Below, piece after piece: positions 52,196-63,065 of a stretch of DNA of 64,000 nucleotides. Position 1 is the first letter of the stretch. Every line of letters starts with the position of its first letter. The notes below the pieces were generated by a model. It worked only from the letters and a program-made list of their open reading frames with translations. It made no database searches and was not told the DNA's origin. Source of the DNA: an uncultured Opitutia bacterium (GTDB lineage: Bacteria > Verrucomicrobiota > Verrucomicrobiia > Opitutales > Opitutaceae); contig CAIRCN010000004.1 in NCBI GenBank assembly GCA_903877135.1, positions 62,001 to 126,000 on the forward strand, read 5' to 3'. The position numbers and the translations under genes were made by a program.

Positions 52196-53185
52196 TCACG
52201 GATTCTTTTCGAGGGTGACGTCGCCGGCGTGGAAACGTTGCAGGCGGCCGCCGGGCGGGCGGATGAGCAGCGAGCCATCGTCGTCGATGCCTGCGGCGAT
52301 GCCGGCGATGCGGCGGCCGCCCTGCAGGAGCGCGACGTGCTGGCCGCGCAGCACATCATAGCGCTGCCAGAGATCGGCGAAGGCATCGGCGTGATCACCG
52401 CGGACAAACTGCCCGTAGGCGAGAAACACACGACCGAGGAGGGCGGCAGTAAAATGGTTGAGATTGAGCGGCGCGGCGGTCCGCTCGGCGAGCGACACTG
52501 CGCGGGAGGCGAGATCGCCGGGCCAGGCCGTGGCAGGGCTGTTCACGTTAAGGCCGAGCCCAAAGATGAGGTCGCGAATCTCGTCGGCGTCGATGCGCGC
52601 CTCGGTGAGCATGCCGCCAGCCTTGCGGCCTTCGAAGAGGATGTCGTTGGGCCATTTCAGCGCCGGCGTGATCTGAGTGAAGTTGGCGATGAGTTCGCAA
52701 ACGCTGACGCCCATCCACAGCGTGAACGTCTGCATGCGACTGGGGGGGAGGTGCGGACGAAAGGCGAAACTGGCGTAGAGGTTGCCGTTGGCCTCGCTGT
52801 GCCAGACGCGCCCGAGGCGCCCGCGGCCTCGGGTTTGCCGGCGCGCGAGGATGACGAAGGGCGCGGCGCGGCCCGCGGCGAGTTGCCGGGCCGCCTCGTC
52901 GTTAGTGCTGTCAACCTCGTCAAGGAGGATGACGGGCAGATCGGCGGCGGCGTCGCGCAGGTAGGCGGAGATCAGCGTTTGGTGGAGAGTGGCCGGACGG
53001 CGGGTGAGGCGATACCCGTGGGCGCGGACCGCCTCGAAGGCAAACCCCTCGGCGCGCAGTTTCTCCATATGCTGCCAGACGGAGACGCGGCTAAAGCCGA
53101 GCTTTTCGGCCAGAGTCTCGCCTGAGACGAAGCCAGCCCCGGGGGCGAGCAGTTCGCGAAGGATGACGAGTTCGGTGCTGGGCAT
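52196..53185 (-). CDS. birA: Biotin-protein ligase BirA with N-terminal DNA-binding domain
   Basis: 329 residues. An N-terminal winged helix (SGETLAEKLGFSRVSVWQHM) precedes the ligase domain, which has STNDEAAR, RRQTRGRGRLGRVWHS (biotin/ATP loop), KWPNDI, GGMLTEA and a C-terminal SH3-like segment GRRIAGIAAGIDDDGSLLI. It attaches biotin to AccB and, in two-domain forms, usually represses biotin genes. accB and accC are encoded 4-6 kb away in this window. It precedes the GldA-like ATPase gene by 66 bp. Confidence 0.92.
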   Translation of the reverse strand: MPSTELVILRELLAPGAGFVSGETLAEKLGFSRVSVWQHMEKLRAEGFAFEAVRAHGYRLTRRPATLHQTLISAYLRDAAADLPVILLDEVDSTNDEAARQLAAGRAAPFVILARRQTRGRGRLGRVWHSEANGNLYASFAFRPHLPPSRMQTFTLWMGVSVCELIANFTQITPALKWPNDILFEGRKAGGMLTEARIDADEIRDLIFGLGLNVNSPATAWPGDLASRAVSLAERTAAPLNLNHFTAALLGRVFLAYGQFVRGDHADAFADLWQRYDVLRGQHVALLQGGRRIAGIAAGIDDDGSLLIRPPGGRLQRFHAGDVTLEKNP

Positions 53186-53304
53186 GGGGGACGGAGCGCG
53201 GGCGTGGAGGAAACTAGAAGCTGCAGCCCGGTGTGGCGCAAACGTCATTTCGGAAATCTCGGGCCGCGGGGACTCCTGCCGCAGCCCGCCCGGAGCGCAG
53301 CGGA

Positions 53305-53922
53305 TTACTTGGGGCCGATGCTACTCGTGCCAAAATCGCTCGAGCGCAGGTAGGTGTCCTGCGTGACTTTCCTGATGTAGTCGGCCTCGGTCGGATCGGC
53401 GATGCCGACGGTGCGGGCGGAGTCTTTCAAATCAGCCATGTTCTTCAGGCGCTCATCCTCGGCATACATGGCAAGGGCGCGGGCCTCGTTGGAGAGGCCA
53501 AAGAGCGGGAGGGTGGTGCTGTTGAGGGCGAGGTCAGTGCTGCTGAGGTAGCGCCGGATCGCGAGCGCGGCGAGGCCCTTGGCGGTGTAGAGTTCACGCT
53601 CGCGGAAGACCGGAGGTTTCTGCTCCTGCACGACGTATTTCGGGAGGCGGATGATTTGGTTTTTGGGTTTGTCCACGTCGCGCAAATCGACGTCGTCGTC
53701 GGGCTTTTTCTCCACCGGTTTTGGGGGATTATATTTAGGCATCGTAGCCGCGAGGGAAGCGGCAAGCTCAGGGGATACGGTGCGGTAATGCTTCGGCGCG
53801 GGCGTCGCCGCCGGGTTGGCCTGGGGGTCAGTGGTTTGGGCCAGAATCGGCGATATGAGAGTGAAGGAAAGCCCCAGCGTCGCCACCAGTGGAATCGCTC
53901 GAAGATAACGTGCCATAGCCAT
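53305..53922 (-). CDS. Secreted protein of unknown function (lineage-type RLPKYVV motif)
   Basis: 205 residues. A signal peptide (LVATLGLSFTLISPILAQT) is followed by a Pro/Ala-rich stretch, the motif DKPKNQIIRLPKYVVQEQKPP and a helical C-terminal half rich in Leu/Ala. I recognise the motif style from verrucomicrobial secreted proteins but cannot name a function. Possibly a periplasmic or outer-membrane-associated protein. It lies between birA and the S9 peptidase gene, all leftward. Confidence 0.7.
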   Translation of the reverse strand: MAMARYLRAIPLVATLGLSFTLISPILAQTTDPQANPAATPAPKHYRTVSPELAASLAATMPKYNPPKPVEKKPDDDVDLRDVDKPKNQIIRLPKYVVQEQKPPVFRERELYTAKGLAALAIRRYLSSTDLALNSTTLPLFGLSNEARALAMYAEDERLKNMADLKDSARTVGIADPTEADYIRKVTQDTYLRSSDFGTSSIGPK

Positions 53923-53994
53923 GTTGATCAGCTTGTGCGTCCCGGAGTTCCATGCAACCCAAGGAAAACAAAAGCCGGCGCACCATCCCCGGGC

Positions 53995-56052
53995 TCACTT
54001 CAGCCAGCGCGCGAGCCAAGTTTGGACCTCACCATACCAGAAAACGGAGTTCTGAGGGTGCAGCACCCAGTGGTTTTCGTCGGGAAAGTAGACAAGCCGG
54101 GCGGGGACGCCCTGCGCCTTCAGCGCGGCGTAAAACTCGATGCCCTGCGCCACTGGCACGCGGTAGTCGAGTTCGCCATGGATGACGAGAGTAGGTGTCC
54201 GGAATTTGGCGGCGTAGTTCATTGGATTCTGGCTGTCGTAGGCTTTGGTGCGGCGCCAGGGTGAGCCGCCCATCGCGCCGTCCTGCCAGTAGAGAGCAAC
54301 ATCGGAGGCGTATTGGGTGTCGAAGTCGGAGACGCCGGCGTGGCATACGATAGTCTTGAAACGATCGGTGTGGCCGCAGACCCACGCGGCCATGTAGCCG
54401 CCGTAGCTGGCGCCTAGTGCGGCGGTGCGGGTGGCATCGAGGAACGGGTGTTGCGCGAGGAGAAAATCCGTCGATTTAAGGATGTCCTCGTAAGGTTTTT
54501 CGCCCCAGGCGCCTTCGATGCTGGCGACGTATTTTTCGCCGAAGCCGGTCGAGCCGTGGCGGTTCACCCAGGTGGCGACATAGCCGGGCGCGACGAACAC
54601 CTGCGCGTTCCAGCGCGGCTGCCAGAGGTCGCCGATCATGGTGGCGGGGCCGCCGTGCATGAGCTGGAGCAGCGGATATTTCTTCGCGGGATCGAAATCG
54701 GGCGGATAGATCAACCAGCCATGCACTGTGTCGCCGGCGGCGCCGGTAAAGGCGTATTCCTCCACGCGGCCTAGCTTGAGCGAATCGAATAGCGCGTCGT
54801 TGAGGTGCGTGCGGACGGCGCTGGCGCCGGTGGCGAGGTCGAGCGACCAGACTTCGTCGGGGCGGAGGAAGCTCTGGCGCAGGAAGAAGATCGTGTGGGC
54901 GCCGACGGCGAGGGCGGAGTTGGTGCCGTCGCTGACGAGCGCGGTCAGGCCGGAGCCGTCGTGGTCGGCGCGGAAGATTTTCGTGCGGCCGCGGTCTTCG
55001 GCGCAGAAGAAGAGCGTTTTGCCGTCGGGTGAGAAATGCCAGTCATGCGGGGCAAGATCTGCGTCGGCGAGCAGGCGTGTGACGGTGCCGGTGGCGAGAT
55101 CGGCGCGCATGAATTTGGGGAACTCGGTCAGGCCGCGCGGGCGGACGGTGCGGCCGAAGAACACCGCGCGGCTGTCCGGGCTGAAACGCGGGTTGGTGTC
55201 GGTACCTGGGTTGATGGAGGTGAGATTTTTCCACTCCGTGGCGGGGTTTTCGACTGAGAGTAGATAGATGTCGGTGTTTTCCTCACCAAAGAAAGGGGGC
55301 GGCGTGGTGCCGGCGGAGAGCGCGATCCATTTGCCATCGGACGACACGTCAAACTGGGCCTCGTCGTCGAAATGGAACCGGCGGTCCCAGCGCGGCGTGA
55401 GATCGGTGGTCTTCTTTGTCGCGAGGTCGACGACCAACAGATGGGTCGCCTGACCGTCGGTCTGCCAGGTGTCGAAAAAGCGGAAAAAGGCGTTCTCGGT
55501 GATCTTGGCGGTTACTCTGCTTTCCTTCTGTTTCTTGAGCTCGCGCTTCATGGCTTCGAAATTGGACGCCAGTTTTGGGAGAACATTGGCCGCGAAAACG
55601 ATTCGGTGACCGTCGGGAAGCCAGCGCGGGGAGGAGATGGCGAGCGGGAGTTCGAGGATCTTCTCGGCTTCGCCGCCGTCGGCACGGATGACGTAGAGCG
55701 AGGGTTGTTCGTCAGTGCCGCGTTTGGCGGTGAACGCGATGCGTGTGCCGTCGGGGCTCCAGGCGGGAGAACTGTCGGCGCTCTCCGCTGTCGTCAGCGC
55801 ATGGGCGACGCCACTGGCGGTGTCGAGAATCCAAAGGTGAGCGACGGAGTTGTTCTTCTCGAGATTGAACTCCTTGACAGTGAAGACGAGGTGTGCGCCG
55901 TCGGGAGCGAGTTCAAGCTCGCTGGGGCGTTTGACGGACCAGAGGTCTTCGGCGGTGAGGGGACGTTTCTCGGGTGCGGTATCGGCGCCGCGAAGGAAGG
56001 AAACCGCCACCAGCAAAAGGAAAAAACAACGGAGTTTGTTGGGAAAACGCAT
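53995..56052 (-). CDS. Exported S9-family serine peptidase (acylaminoacyl-peptidase-like)
   Basis: 685 residues. A signal peptide ([18 protein letters not shown]) is followed by a beta-propeller of [14 protein letters not shown]-type repeats in the first 380 residues. A C-terminal alpha/beta hydrolase has catalytic Ser549 ([11 protein letters not shown]), Asp629 (HGELDYRVP) and His661 (DENHWV). It cleaves short peptides, probably in the periplasm. It is divergent from prmA with a 79-bp gap. Confidence 0.92.
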   Translation of the reverse strand: MRFPNKLRCFFLLLVAVSFLRGADTAPEKRPLTAEDLWSVKRPSELELAPDGAHLVFTVKEFNLEKNNSVAHLWILDTASGVAHALTTAESADSSPAWSPDGTRIAFTAKRGTDEQPSLYVIRADGGEAEKILELPLAISSPRWLPDGHRIVFAANVLPKLASNFEAMKRELKKQKESRVTAKITENAFFRFFDTWQTDGQATHLLVVDLATKKTTDLTPRWDRRFHFDDEAQFDVSSDGKWIALSAGTTPPPFFGEENTDIYLLSVENPATEWKNLTSINPGTDTNPRFSPDSRAVFFGRTVRPRGLTEFPKFMRADLATGTVTRLLADADLAPHDWHFSPDGKTLFFCAEDRGRTKIFRADHDGSGLTALVSDGTNSALAVGAHTIFFLRQSFLRPDEVWSLDLATGASAVRTHLNDALFDSLKLGRVEEYAFTGAAGDTVHGWLIYPPDFDPAKKYPLLQLMHGGPATMIGDLWQPRWNAQVFVAPGYVATWVNRHGSTGFGEKYVASIEGAWGEKPYEDILKSTDFLLAQHPFLDATRTAALGASYGGYMAAWVCGHTDRFKTIVCHAGVSDFDTQYASDVALYWQDGAMGGSPWRRTKAYDSQNPMNYAAKFRTPTLVIHGELDYRVPVAQGIEFYAALKAQGVPARLVYFPDENHWVLHPQNSVFWYGEVQTWLARWLK

Positions 56053-56131
56053 AAATCAAGCGTGTTGGTGCGCGGCGGGCAGGCGAGCGAGGATTCGCGT
56101 TGCGGTCGCCGCCGCCTCCAAGGACGTTGGC

Positions 56132-57010
56132 ATGATGGAGTTGTTCCAAATCAAGGCTGAGATACCCACCGGCGCAGCGGAAGCAACGGACAGTCTGCTG
56201 CTCGAACTGGGAGCGGGGGAGTGGAGTGTGCTGGAGGATGTCATCGTCAGGCGTGCCTGGGTCACCGGCATCTTCCAAAGCGCAAAAGAGGCCAATGAGC
56301 GCTGGGTGGAGCTGCGGGCGCTCCTGCCGGGCGCGCCGCTGGGAGAGACAGAGCGGCGGGCGCTGGCCGATGCGGACTGGCGCGATAGCTACAAGGCGCA
56401 CTTCAAGGCGTGGCAGTTTGGGCGGCTGCACTGGGTGCCGGTGTGGGAACGGGCGACGTTTGCGCTGCCGCCGGGCGAGGCGGTACTCTGGCTCGACCCG
56501 GGGCTGGCGTTCGGCACGGGCAACCACGAGACGACGCGGCTGTGCGTGGAGCGGCTGGTGGCGCTGGCGGCGGACCGGGGCACGGTGGGGCGGGTGATCG
56601 ACGCGGGATGCGGCTCGGGGATTCTAGCTTTGTCGGCGGCCAAGCTGGGCTATCGCGATGTGGCGGGTTTTGACAATGATCCCGAGGCGGTGCGCGTGAG
56701 CGAAGAAAACGCTGCGCTAAACGGACTGGGCGGACAGGTGAGCTTTTATGCCGGCGATCTCGTGTCGGGGCTCGCCGGCAGGTCCGCCGATATCCTCTTG
56801 GCGAACATTTTGGCCAATGTGCTGATCGAGTTCGCCCGGGACCTGACCGCGGCGGTTGCACCCGGCGGCACGCTAGTGCTGAGCGGCATCCTCGCGGTAG
56901 AGTGCGGGCAGGTGCGCGCGGCTTTCGCCGCAATGGTGCCAGACTGGCCGCAGGATTCGCGCACCATGGGTGAGTGGAATGATGTCGTGCTGACCCGGCC
57001 GAGGTCTTGA
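56132..57010 (+). CDS. prmA: Ribosomal protein L11 methyltransferase PrmA
   Basis: 292 residues with an N-terminal substrate-recognition part and a class I methyltransferase: [20 protein letters not shown], then motif [20 protein letters not shown], then [16 protein letters not shown]. These are PrmA signatures. It trimethylates ribosomal protein L11. The start at 56132 is supported by an AAGGA Shine-Dalgarno about 8 bases upstream; a second ATG follows directly. It converges on accC. Confidence 0.93.
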   Translation: MMELFQIKAEIPTGAAEATDSLLLELGAGEWSVLEDVIVRRAWVTGIFQSAKEANERWVELRALLPGAPLGETERRALADADWRDSYKAHFKAWQFGRLHWVPVWERATFALPPGEAVLWLDPGLAFGTGNHETTRLCVERLVALAADRGTVGRVIDAGCGSGILALSAAKLGYRDVAGFDNDPEAVRVSEENAALNGLGGQVSFYAGDLVSGLAGRSADILLANILANVLIEFARDLTAAVAPGGTLVLSGILAVECGQVRAAFAAMVPDWPQDSRTMGEWNDVVLTRPRS

Positions 57011-57065
57011 CCGAGAAAAACCCCGTTGCGGATGGAAACGGATGGGAGAGCGGCTGATAGGCGGC

Positions 57066-58430
<1,365 letters not shown>

Positions 58431-58526
58431 GAGATGGGCAATAAGCCTGCAATCCTACATTTGGCAGGAGATTGGCGACAAAGTTGTGCCGTCTCGGGCA
58501 CACGAGACATTAGGACCGCGAAAAGT

Positions 58527-59024
58527 TTAGCTCTGTTTGACCTTAAAAAGGCGCTGACCGTATTCGACGGGCTGACCGTTTTCAACGAGAACCTCGACGA
58601 TCGAGCCTTTGGTTTCGGCCTGAATCTCGTTCATGATTTTCATGGCCTCAATGATGCAAACGACCGTGTTTTCAACGGTTTTGGTGCCAACATCGGCGAA
58701 AGGTTTGCTCTCCGGCGAAGCGGCGCGATAGAAAGTGCCCACCATCGGAGACTTGATATAGGTGACATTGGTCTCTTCCGCGGTGGAACCTTGGGGCGCG
58801 GGAGAGGGGTTGGCAGGCGTTAGGGGTGCTGCACTGCCCCCAGGAAACACGGTGTCAGCAGCAGGGGCAAACGGGTGGTTGGAGGCACGTCCCGACGTCA
58901 CCATAGGAAGACCGTTGGTGCCGCGTCGAATCTTCAGCTTGAATCCTTCTTCCTCGACTGCGAAATCGGTCAGTTCTGAGCGCTTCATCAGCTCGATGAT
59001 TTGTTTGATCTGCTTTAAGTCCAA
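58527..59024 (-). CDS. accB: Biotin carboxyl carrier protein of acetyl-CoA carboxylase
   Basis: 165 residues. The C-terminal biotinyl domain has the IEAMKIMNEIQ motif with Lys129 as the biotin site. It is joined by a Pro/Ala linker to an N-terminal helical segment KQIIELMKRSELTDFAVEEEGFKLKIRR, the normal AccB layout. The start is a TTG preceded by an AAGGTG Shine-Dalgarno at a good distance. Substrate of the BirA encoded in this window. First gene of accB-accC. Confidence 0.95.
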   Translation of the reverse strand: MDLKQIKQIIELMKRSELTDFAVEEEGFKLKIRRGTNGLPMVTSGRASNHPFAPAADTVFPGGSAAPLTPANPSPAPQGSTAEETNVTYIKSPMVGTFYRAASPESKPFADVGTKTVENTVVCIIEAMKIMNEIQAETKGSIVEVLVENGQPVEYGQRLFKVKQS

Positions 59025-59179
59025 AATTACACCTTGGTTGAGTTGGCTGTGTCGTGGTTAGTTGATTTTCGGAGTGGGTCGTTCAAAAGAATACTGCCGA
59101 ATTTGGCAATCTTTCAGTTCGAGGCATTCGTGGTGCACAAATGTAAGGCAAAATTGATTAAAAGTGTGATTTTCTATGA

Positions 59180-59193
59180 AAAACGGCCGTTTT
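59180..59193. promoter_or_regulatory. 14-bp palindrome AAAACGGCCGTTTT upstream of accBC
   Basis: A perfect palindrome about 155 bp upstream of the accB start in the AT-rich gap. It could be a repressor operator, for example for a fatty-acid-responsive regulator. This is inference only; no regulator gene of that type is in the window. Confidence 0.4.
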
Positions 59194-59320
59194 ATGGTAA
59201 AAAACACAATTTTTGTAGGAGATTATGGTCAATTCTTGAAATCGATTTTGCAGGGAACAGGAAGCCATCGCCAACAATTCTATGTGTAGGAAGTGAATCC
59301 CGATAGCTCAGAAGCATAGA

Positions 59321-59352
59321 AACAAAAACGGCCCAAGTTATACTTGGGCCGT
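59321..59352 (-). terminator. Strong Rho-independent terminator ending the TonB operon
   Basis: A perfect 10-bp stem ACGGCCCAAG / CTTGGGCCGT with a 5-base loop (59328-59352), followed on the minus strand by TTTTGTTT. It lies 24 bp after the stop of the last coiled-coil gene and before the accB promoter region. Confidence 0.9.
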
Positions 59353-59376
59353 CTAATGGTGCGTGTCCAATTGGAC

Positions 59377-59913
59377 TCAGGAACTCTTGGGAAAGACCGG
59401 TGCCGGTGGGCGCGCCATCAAACTGTCTGCGGCCCGGCGGGCGATCATCTCGGTCATCCGCTGGATCTCCAGTTCTGCGTTTCGTTTGGCAATCTTAGCT
59501 AGTTCAACACGCTTGGCCAGTTCGAATGATTCCCGATTAGCCTTCTCCTTGTCGTTACGGAGCGTATCGAGTTGAATCTCTAGTCTGGCGGCTTGTTTGG
59601 AGAGGCGGTCGGCTTCAGTGTTATATTTATCGGTCTGGTCCTTAATTTTTTGACCGTCGGCCTCCCACTTGGCAACCTTATCGGCCTCCTTCTTGGCTTC
59701 GTCAGCGGCGCGCGCTGCGGCGCGCGCTGTGGCATCCTCGCGTGCCTTCGCCTCGATCAGGGCCTTGCGGTCGGCGTCATCCTTTTGTTGCTGGGCAATT
59801 TGTGCGGCACGCGCCTTGTCGCGAATCTCAGCCTCTTTCAGGTGGGTGAAGTAAAAGAAGAGAAAGATCGCCAGCATGCTGCCGACGGAAATGACATACA
59901 TCCATTTTTTCAT
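59377..59913 (-). CDS. Membrane-anchored coiled-coil protein (unknown), second of a pair
   Basis: 178 residues. One N-terminal helix (MYVISVGSMLAIFLFFYF) is followed by a long, highly charged Ala/Glu/Lys heptad region, predicted as coiled coil for most of the rest, ending in Pro-rich ARPPAPVFPKSS. It starts 10 bp after the previous similar gene. No catalytic motif. Likely an inner-membrane-anchored periplasmic rod working with the TonB/ExbBD components upstream in the operon; this is inference. Confidence 0.75.
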   Translation of the reverse strand: MKKWMYVISVGSMLAIFLFFYFTHLKEAEIRDKARAAQIAQQQKDDADRKALIEAKAREDATARAAARAADEAKKEADKVAKWEADGQKIKDQTDKYNTEADRLSKQAARLEIQLDTLRNDKEKANRESFELAKRVELAKIAKRNAELEIQRMTEMIARRAADSLMARPPAPVFPKSS

Positions 59914-59923
59914 GGGGGAAGAG

Positions 59924-60478
59924 TTAGGAATTCTTGGCAGCTTTGGCGGCGGCAGCGGCCGCTGCATCTGCGGCGGCACGGGCGGCGTCGGCCGCCACAA
60001 TCTTGTCGAGAACCTCGGAGAGTTTATTTACGTTGGACTCGGCTTGTTTGACGTAGATTCGTAGAAAAGCCTCCTCGTCGACAATTTTTTTCTTGTCGTC
60101 CTCAAGTTTGGCGATGGCAGTTTTCTCGGTGCTGACCTCCTTTTCAAGACGTTCAACCTGGCGGGCAAATTTATCCTGATCGTTACGGGCTTTGTGCGAG
60201 GCCTCAATAGCGGCTTCGCGGGCATCGTGGTCGGCGCGATCCTTGGCTTCCTTGAGCGCGCGCTCCTTTTTGCGCCGTTCCTGGCCGGCAATTGCGTCCT
60301 TAATGGCCTGTTCCCTATTCTTCGCCTCTTGGCGGAGTTTTTCGGCCTTTGCGTCCTTGGTTTTTTGAACTTTCTCGGCCTCTTTGGCCTCGTAGCCAGC
60401 ACTAAAGTTCCAGTAAACGGCTCCGAAAATGATCAGACCAATGAGCGGAACTAGGAAGTAAACGTAGGTTTTCTTCAT
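59924..60478 (-). CDS. Membrane-anchored coiled-coil protein (unknown), first of a pair
   Basis: 184 residues. N-terminal membrane helix (VYFLVPLIGLIIFGAVYW), then Lys/Glu/Ala-rich coiled coil with few prolines, ending in an Ala-rich tail (AADAAAAAAAKAAKNS). The layout is the same as the next gene, but sequence similarity is limited, so they may be distant paralogues. It lies 18 bp after the TPR gene and belongs to the TonB operon. Confidence 0.75.
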   Translation of the reverse strand: MKKTYVYFLVPLIGLIIFGAVYWNFSAGYEAKEAEKVQKTKDAKAEKLRQEAKNREQAIKDAIAGQERRKKERALKEAKDRADHDAREAAIEASHKARNDQDKFARQVERLEKEVSTEKTAIAKLEDDKKKIVDEEAFLRIYVKQAESNVNKLSEVLDKIVAADAARAAADAAAAAAAKAAKNS

Positions 60479-60496
60479 GATAGAGGTGCGTGTAAA

Positions 60497-61900
60497 TTAT
60501 TTGGCTTTAATACTGGCGGCGGTGGCTTCGCGTTCTTTGATGGCATCTTCGATCGCCTGCCTGAGGCGAGGAAGTTGAGTGTCGTTCTTGGATTCTGGAC
60601 TTAAGAGCGACCGGTTGACGCTGACGAGGGCTTCCTCGAATTTGCGCAACTCAAAGCAGACATAGGCGAGGAACGAATAAACGGCACCCGGTTTATCCAG
60701 ATTGCCTTTGGCCACGGCGGATTGCAGGTGCTGATAGGCTTCGGTCGACTTGTCGAGGGAGTAATAGATTTGGGCGATCTGGTAATCGAGTTGGCCGGAG
60801 CGGGGGAACTGTTGCGCGGCTTCCTTCAGGACTTCAATGGCCCGAAAGGACTGATTTACCTGTTGATAGGAATAGGCGAGCAGCTCCCAGTTTTTTTGCA
60901 CGGATTCAATGGAGCCATCCCTTAGTCCGCTATGCAGCAATTCCGTGGCTTTGCCAAACTGGCCGGCATTAAAATAGATACCCACAAGGTTAAAATTTTC
61001 CTTGGGAGTCTTCATGATTCCCCGAGCTTGGGCCCGCTCAATCGTCAGAATAGCGCGGATGTTATACTCGCGGGCCTTTTGCTCATCCTTATCTAGGGCA
61101 AGGTTCAGGTAAATCCCTGACAATTGCTGCCAGTAATCTTTCTTGGACGGGTAGTTTTTGACTAAAAATTCCAAAAGCTCAACCGCACGAACATAATCTC
61201 CTTCCTGTTGAATAGCTGCTAGCTGCAATACATAAAGAGTATCCTTCGGATGGACGATAGCGAGCAACCCTTCATGAATGACTTCTTCAGACTGCTTAAT
61301 CAGTTGGAGATTGATTTTTTCCGGGTTAGCCACGGCCTGATTGTAGAGAATCGAGGCATAGATCATGATCGATTCCTGGCGAGATTGATCCATGGGGGAC
61401 TTGTCCGTGTCTTTCAGCCAGCGTTGAATGTAAGCGGCCGCCTTGGAGAAATACTGCTGCTGGAGTGCTGGTGACTTGGAGGATGATGCCTCCTGATAAT
61501 AGATTTGGGAGAGGTAGAGGATCATCTCCTGCACTTGGTTCTGGTCAAAGTAACCGTAGGTGTCGGTCAAGCGCAGCACGAATTCAAGCGGGGCTATGGC
61601 CCGGTTGTAGTCGCCCTTTTGCAGATAGAGTTTATACTCGATATCGCATATGACGGCCATGTCGTAGCTGTTGGGAGTCGCGAGCGGCTTTAGGGAATCA
61701 ATCAGGACCAGCGCTCCATTCCAGTTTTTGGCGTCGGTGTAAGGCTTAACCTTCTGGAGTTCCTCCGAGACCTTTTCATTGAGCTGGTTGTTCTCGGCGG
61801 CAACAACCCGTGCGCACGGCAGGAGCAGAGCGCAGACAAGGGTGACGCCTGCGAGAAGGCGGAGACCGCGTGAGGAGACAGGGGGGAGGGAATCAGTCAC
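60497..61900 (-). CDS. Exported tetratricopeptide-repeat protein of the TonB operon
   Basis: 467 residues. A signal peptide (LRLLAGVTLVCALLLPCARVVAAE) is followed by about nine TPR-like helical repeats, for example YDMAVICDIEYKLYLQKGDY and AYQHLQSAVAKGNLDKPGAVY. It is presumably periplasmic or outer-membrane-associated, serving as a scaffold. It starts 7 bp after tonB. TPR proteins accompany TonB/ExbBD-like energised systems in several phyla. Confidence 0.82.
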   Translation of the reverse strand: MTDSLPPVSSRGLRLLAGVTLVCALLLPCARVVAAENNQLNEKVSEELQKVKPYTDAKNWNGALVLIDSLKPLATPNSYDMAVICDIEYKLYLQKGDYNRAIAPLEFVLRLTDTYGYFDQNQVQEMILYLSQIYYQEASSSKSPALQQQYFSKAAAYIQRWLKDTDKSPMDQSRQESIMIYASILYNQAVANPEKINLQLIKQSEEVIHEGLLAIVHPKDTLYVLQLAAIQQEGDYVRAVELLEFLVKNYPSKKDYWQQLSGIYLNLALDKDEQKAREYNIRAILTIERAQARGIMKTPKENFNLVGIYFNAGQFGKATELLHSGLRDGSIESVQKNWELLAYSYQQVNQSFRAIEVLKEAAQQFPRSGQLDYQIAQIYYSLDKSTEAYQHLQSAVAKGNLDKPGAVYSFLAYVCFELRKFEEALVSVNRSLLSPESKNDTQLPRLRQAIEDAIKEREATAASIKAK

Positions 61901-61907
61901 GGGTGGA

Positions 61908-62564
61908 TTACTCCTCGTTCAGAGTGAAGCTAATCGGCTGTTGCATGCGGGTGTTGACCGCCCGGCCGCCTTTTCTGCCGGGGCGAAATTTCCACTTGCT
62001 CACGGCTTGCACTGCGGCGGCCTCGAATTCGCGCTGCGAGGAGCGGACGGCAAAGGCGTTAAGGACGTCACCGTTGGTATCGCAGATGAACTCGACCACC
62101 ACCTCGCCGGAAATCCCTGCGCGGCGCATGTCAAAGGGATACACCGGTTTGGCGCGGAATTTCGCCTGTGGAATCTGGTCGAGCTTGCTGATGTCGAAGA
62201 CCTCGATGCCCTTGAGCATATTAGAGCGGCTGCCCTGCGGGATGCTGACCAGACCAGGAGCGGGCTTGAGCCCTTCCGGCGGGGGCGGCTGAATCTGCTG
62301 CACAAAGGAAGTGTCGGTGATAATCTGCGGCACGTCCGTCTGCATCGGCGGGGCAAAATCGAGAGGAGTGACTGGTTGGTCGTCAGCCTCGACTTTTTCC
62401 TCGGGCGGGTCGTCGTCCTTGGGCATTTCCATCAACTGAATGGTGAGAACCTCTTCTTTTGGCTGAGGCTTCTTTGTGGGGTGCCCGAATACCTCGCCAA
62501 GCCAAGCCACGCCGCTGTGGACACAGAGGGAGAAAATGATGCCGAAGATTAAATCGCGACGCAT
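61908..62564 (-). CDS. tonB: Energy transducer TonB
   Basis: 218 residues. The N-terminal helix has the SxxxH pairing motif (Ser12 and His16 in FSLCVHSGVAW) that contacts ExbB. A Pro-rich spacer follows, then the C-terminal TonB domain YPFDMRRAGISGEVVVEF...FEAAAVQAVSKWKFRPG. It spans the periplasm and passes proton-motive energy to outer-membrane receptors. The spacer is relatively short. It follows the second exbD gene by 21 bp. Confidence 0.88.
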   Translation of the reverse strand: MRRDLIFGIIFSLCVHSGVAWLGEVFGHPTKKPQPKEEVLTIQLMEMPKDDDPPEEKVEADDQPVTPLDFAPPMQTDVPQIITDTSFVQQIQPPPPEGLKPAPGLVSIPQGSRSNMLKGIEVFDISKLDQIPQAKFRAKPVYPFDMRRAGISGEVVVEFICDTNGDVLNAFAVRSSQREFEAAAVQAVSKWKFRPGRKGGRAVNTRMQQPISFTLNEE

Positions 62565-62585
62565 GGTAATGGGCGGCTTCGTAGT

Positions 62586-63020
62586 TTAACGACCCGTGCC
62601 GCGGACTCGCGTCTCGACTGAAACCTGCTCAATGCCCGCCTTGCGCACTTCATCGAGGGCTAGTATGGTCACGCCGAAACGGGCTTTGTCGTCGCCGGCT
62701 ATGAGCACGCGCGGTTTGGCGATTTGTGTTTTGAGGTTTTGGAGCCGTGGGCCGATTTCGCTCACGTTGATCAGTTCCTTGTTCCAATAGCAGGTGCCTT
62801 GGTCGGAAACCTGTAGAGTAACGAGGTCGTCGTTGTTTTGTTTCGTATCCGGCTGACCTGCCACCGGCAGATTGACCGGCAGGGACTGAATCTTAGCCAG
62901 CGACAGGGTGAAGAGCACGAAAGTCGCGAGCAGAAAGAAAATGACGTCGATCAGCGGGATGATCTCGATGCGCGCCTTCTTCTTTGACTCTTCGATTCGG
63001 GGAATGCTGCCGGCTGCCAT
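62586..63020 (-). CDS. exbD: ExbD/TolR-family biopolymer transport protein (second copy)
   Basis: 144 residues. A short cytoplasmic N terminus, then IEIIPLIDVIFFLLATFVLF, where the Asp in PLIDV is the proton-translocating residue. A periplasmic domain follows with LVTLQVSDQGTCYWNK and VLIAGDDKARFGVTILALDEVRKAGIEQV. Paralogue of the upstream exbD with almost identical membrane segment. Part of the exbB-exbD-exbD-tonB set. Confidence 0.9.
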   Translation of the reverse strand: MAAGSIPRIEESKKKARIEIIPLIDVIFFLLATFVLFTLSLAKIQSLPVNLPVAGQPDTKQNNDDLVTLQVSDQGTCYWNKELINVSEIGPRLQNLKTQIAKPRVLIAGDDKARFGVTILALDEVRKAGIEQVSVETRVRGTGR

Positions 63021-63065
63021 AATTGGTTAGGTTGGGCGGACTTGGGGGCGGAGTGGAATGGCGGC

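Larger units (their letters stand above)
59025..59376. promoter_or_regulatory. AT-rich intergenic region upstream of accB, with palindrome and terminator
   Basis: A 352-bp gap. It is clearly AT-richer than the rest of the window. It should hold the accBC promoter (minus strand) in 59040-59300, but no consensus -35/-10 pair stands out. A 14-bp perfect palindrome lies at 59180-59193 and the terminator of the neighbouring operon at 59321-59352. An open frame at 59034-59306 on the plus strand has no family features and is not accepted as a gene. Confidence 0.5.

Noticed and set aside
59034-59306. 90-residue plus-strand open frame in the accB upstream gap
   Set aside because: The region is AT-rich, lacks a Shine-Dalgarno sequence and a recognisable domain, and more likely contains the accBC promoter.
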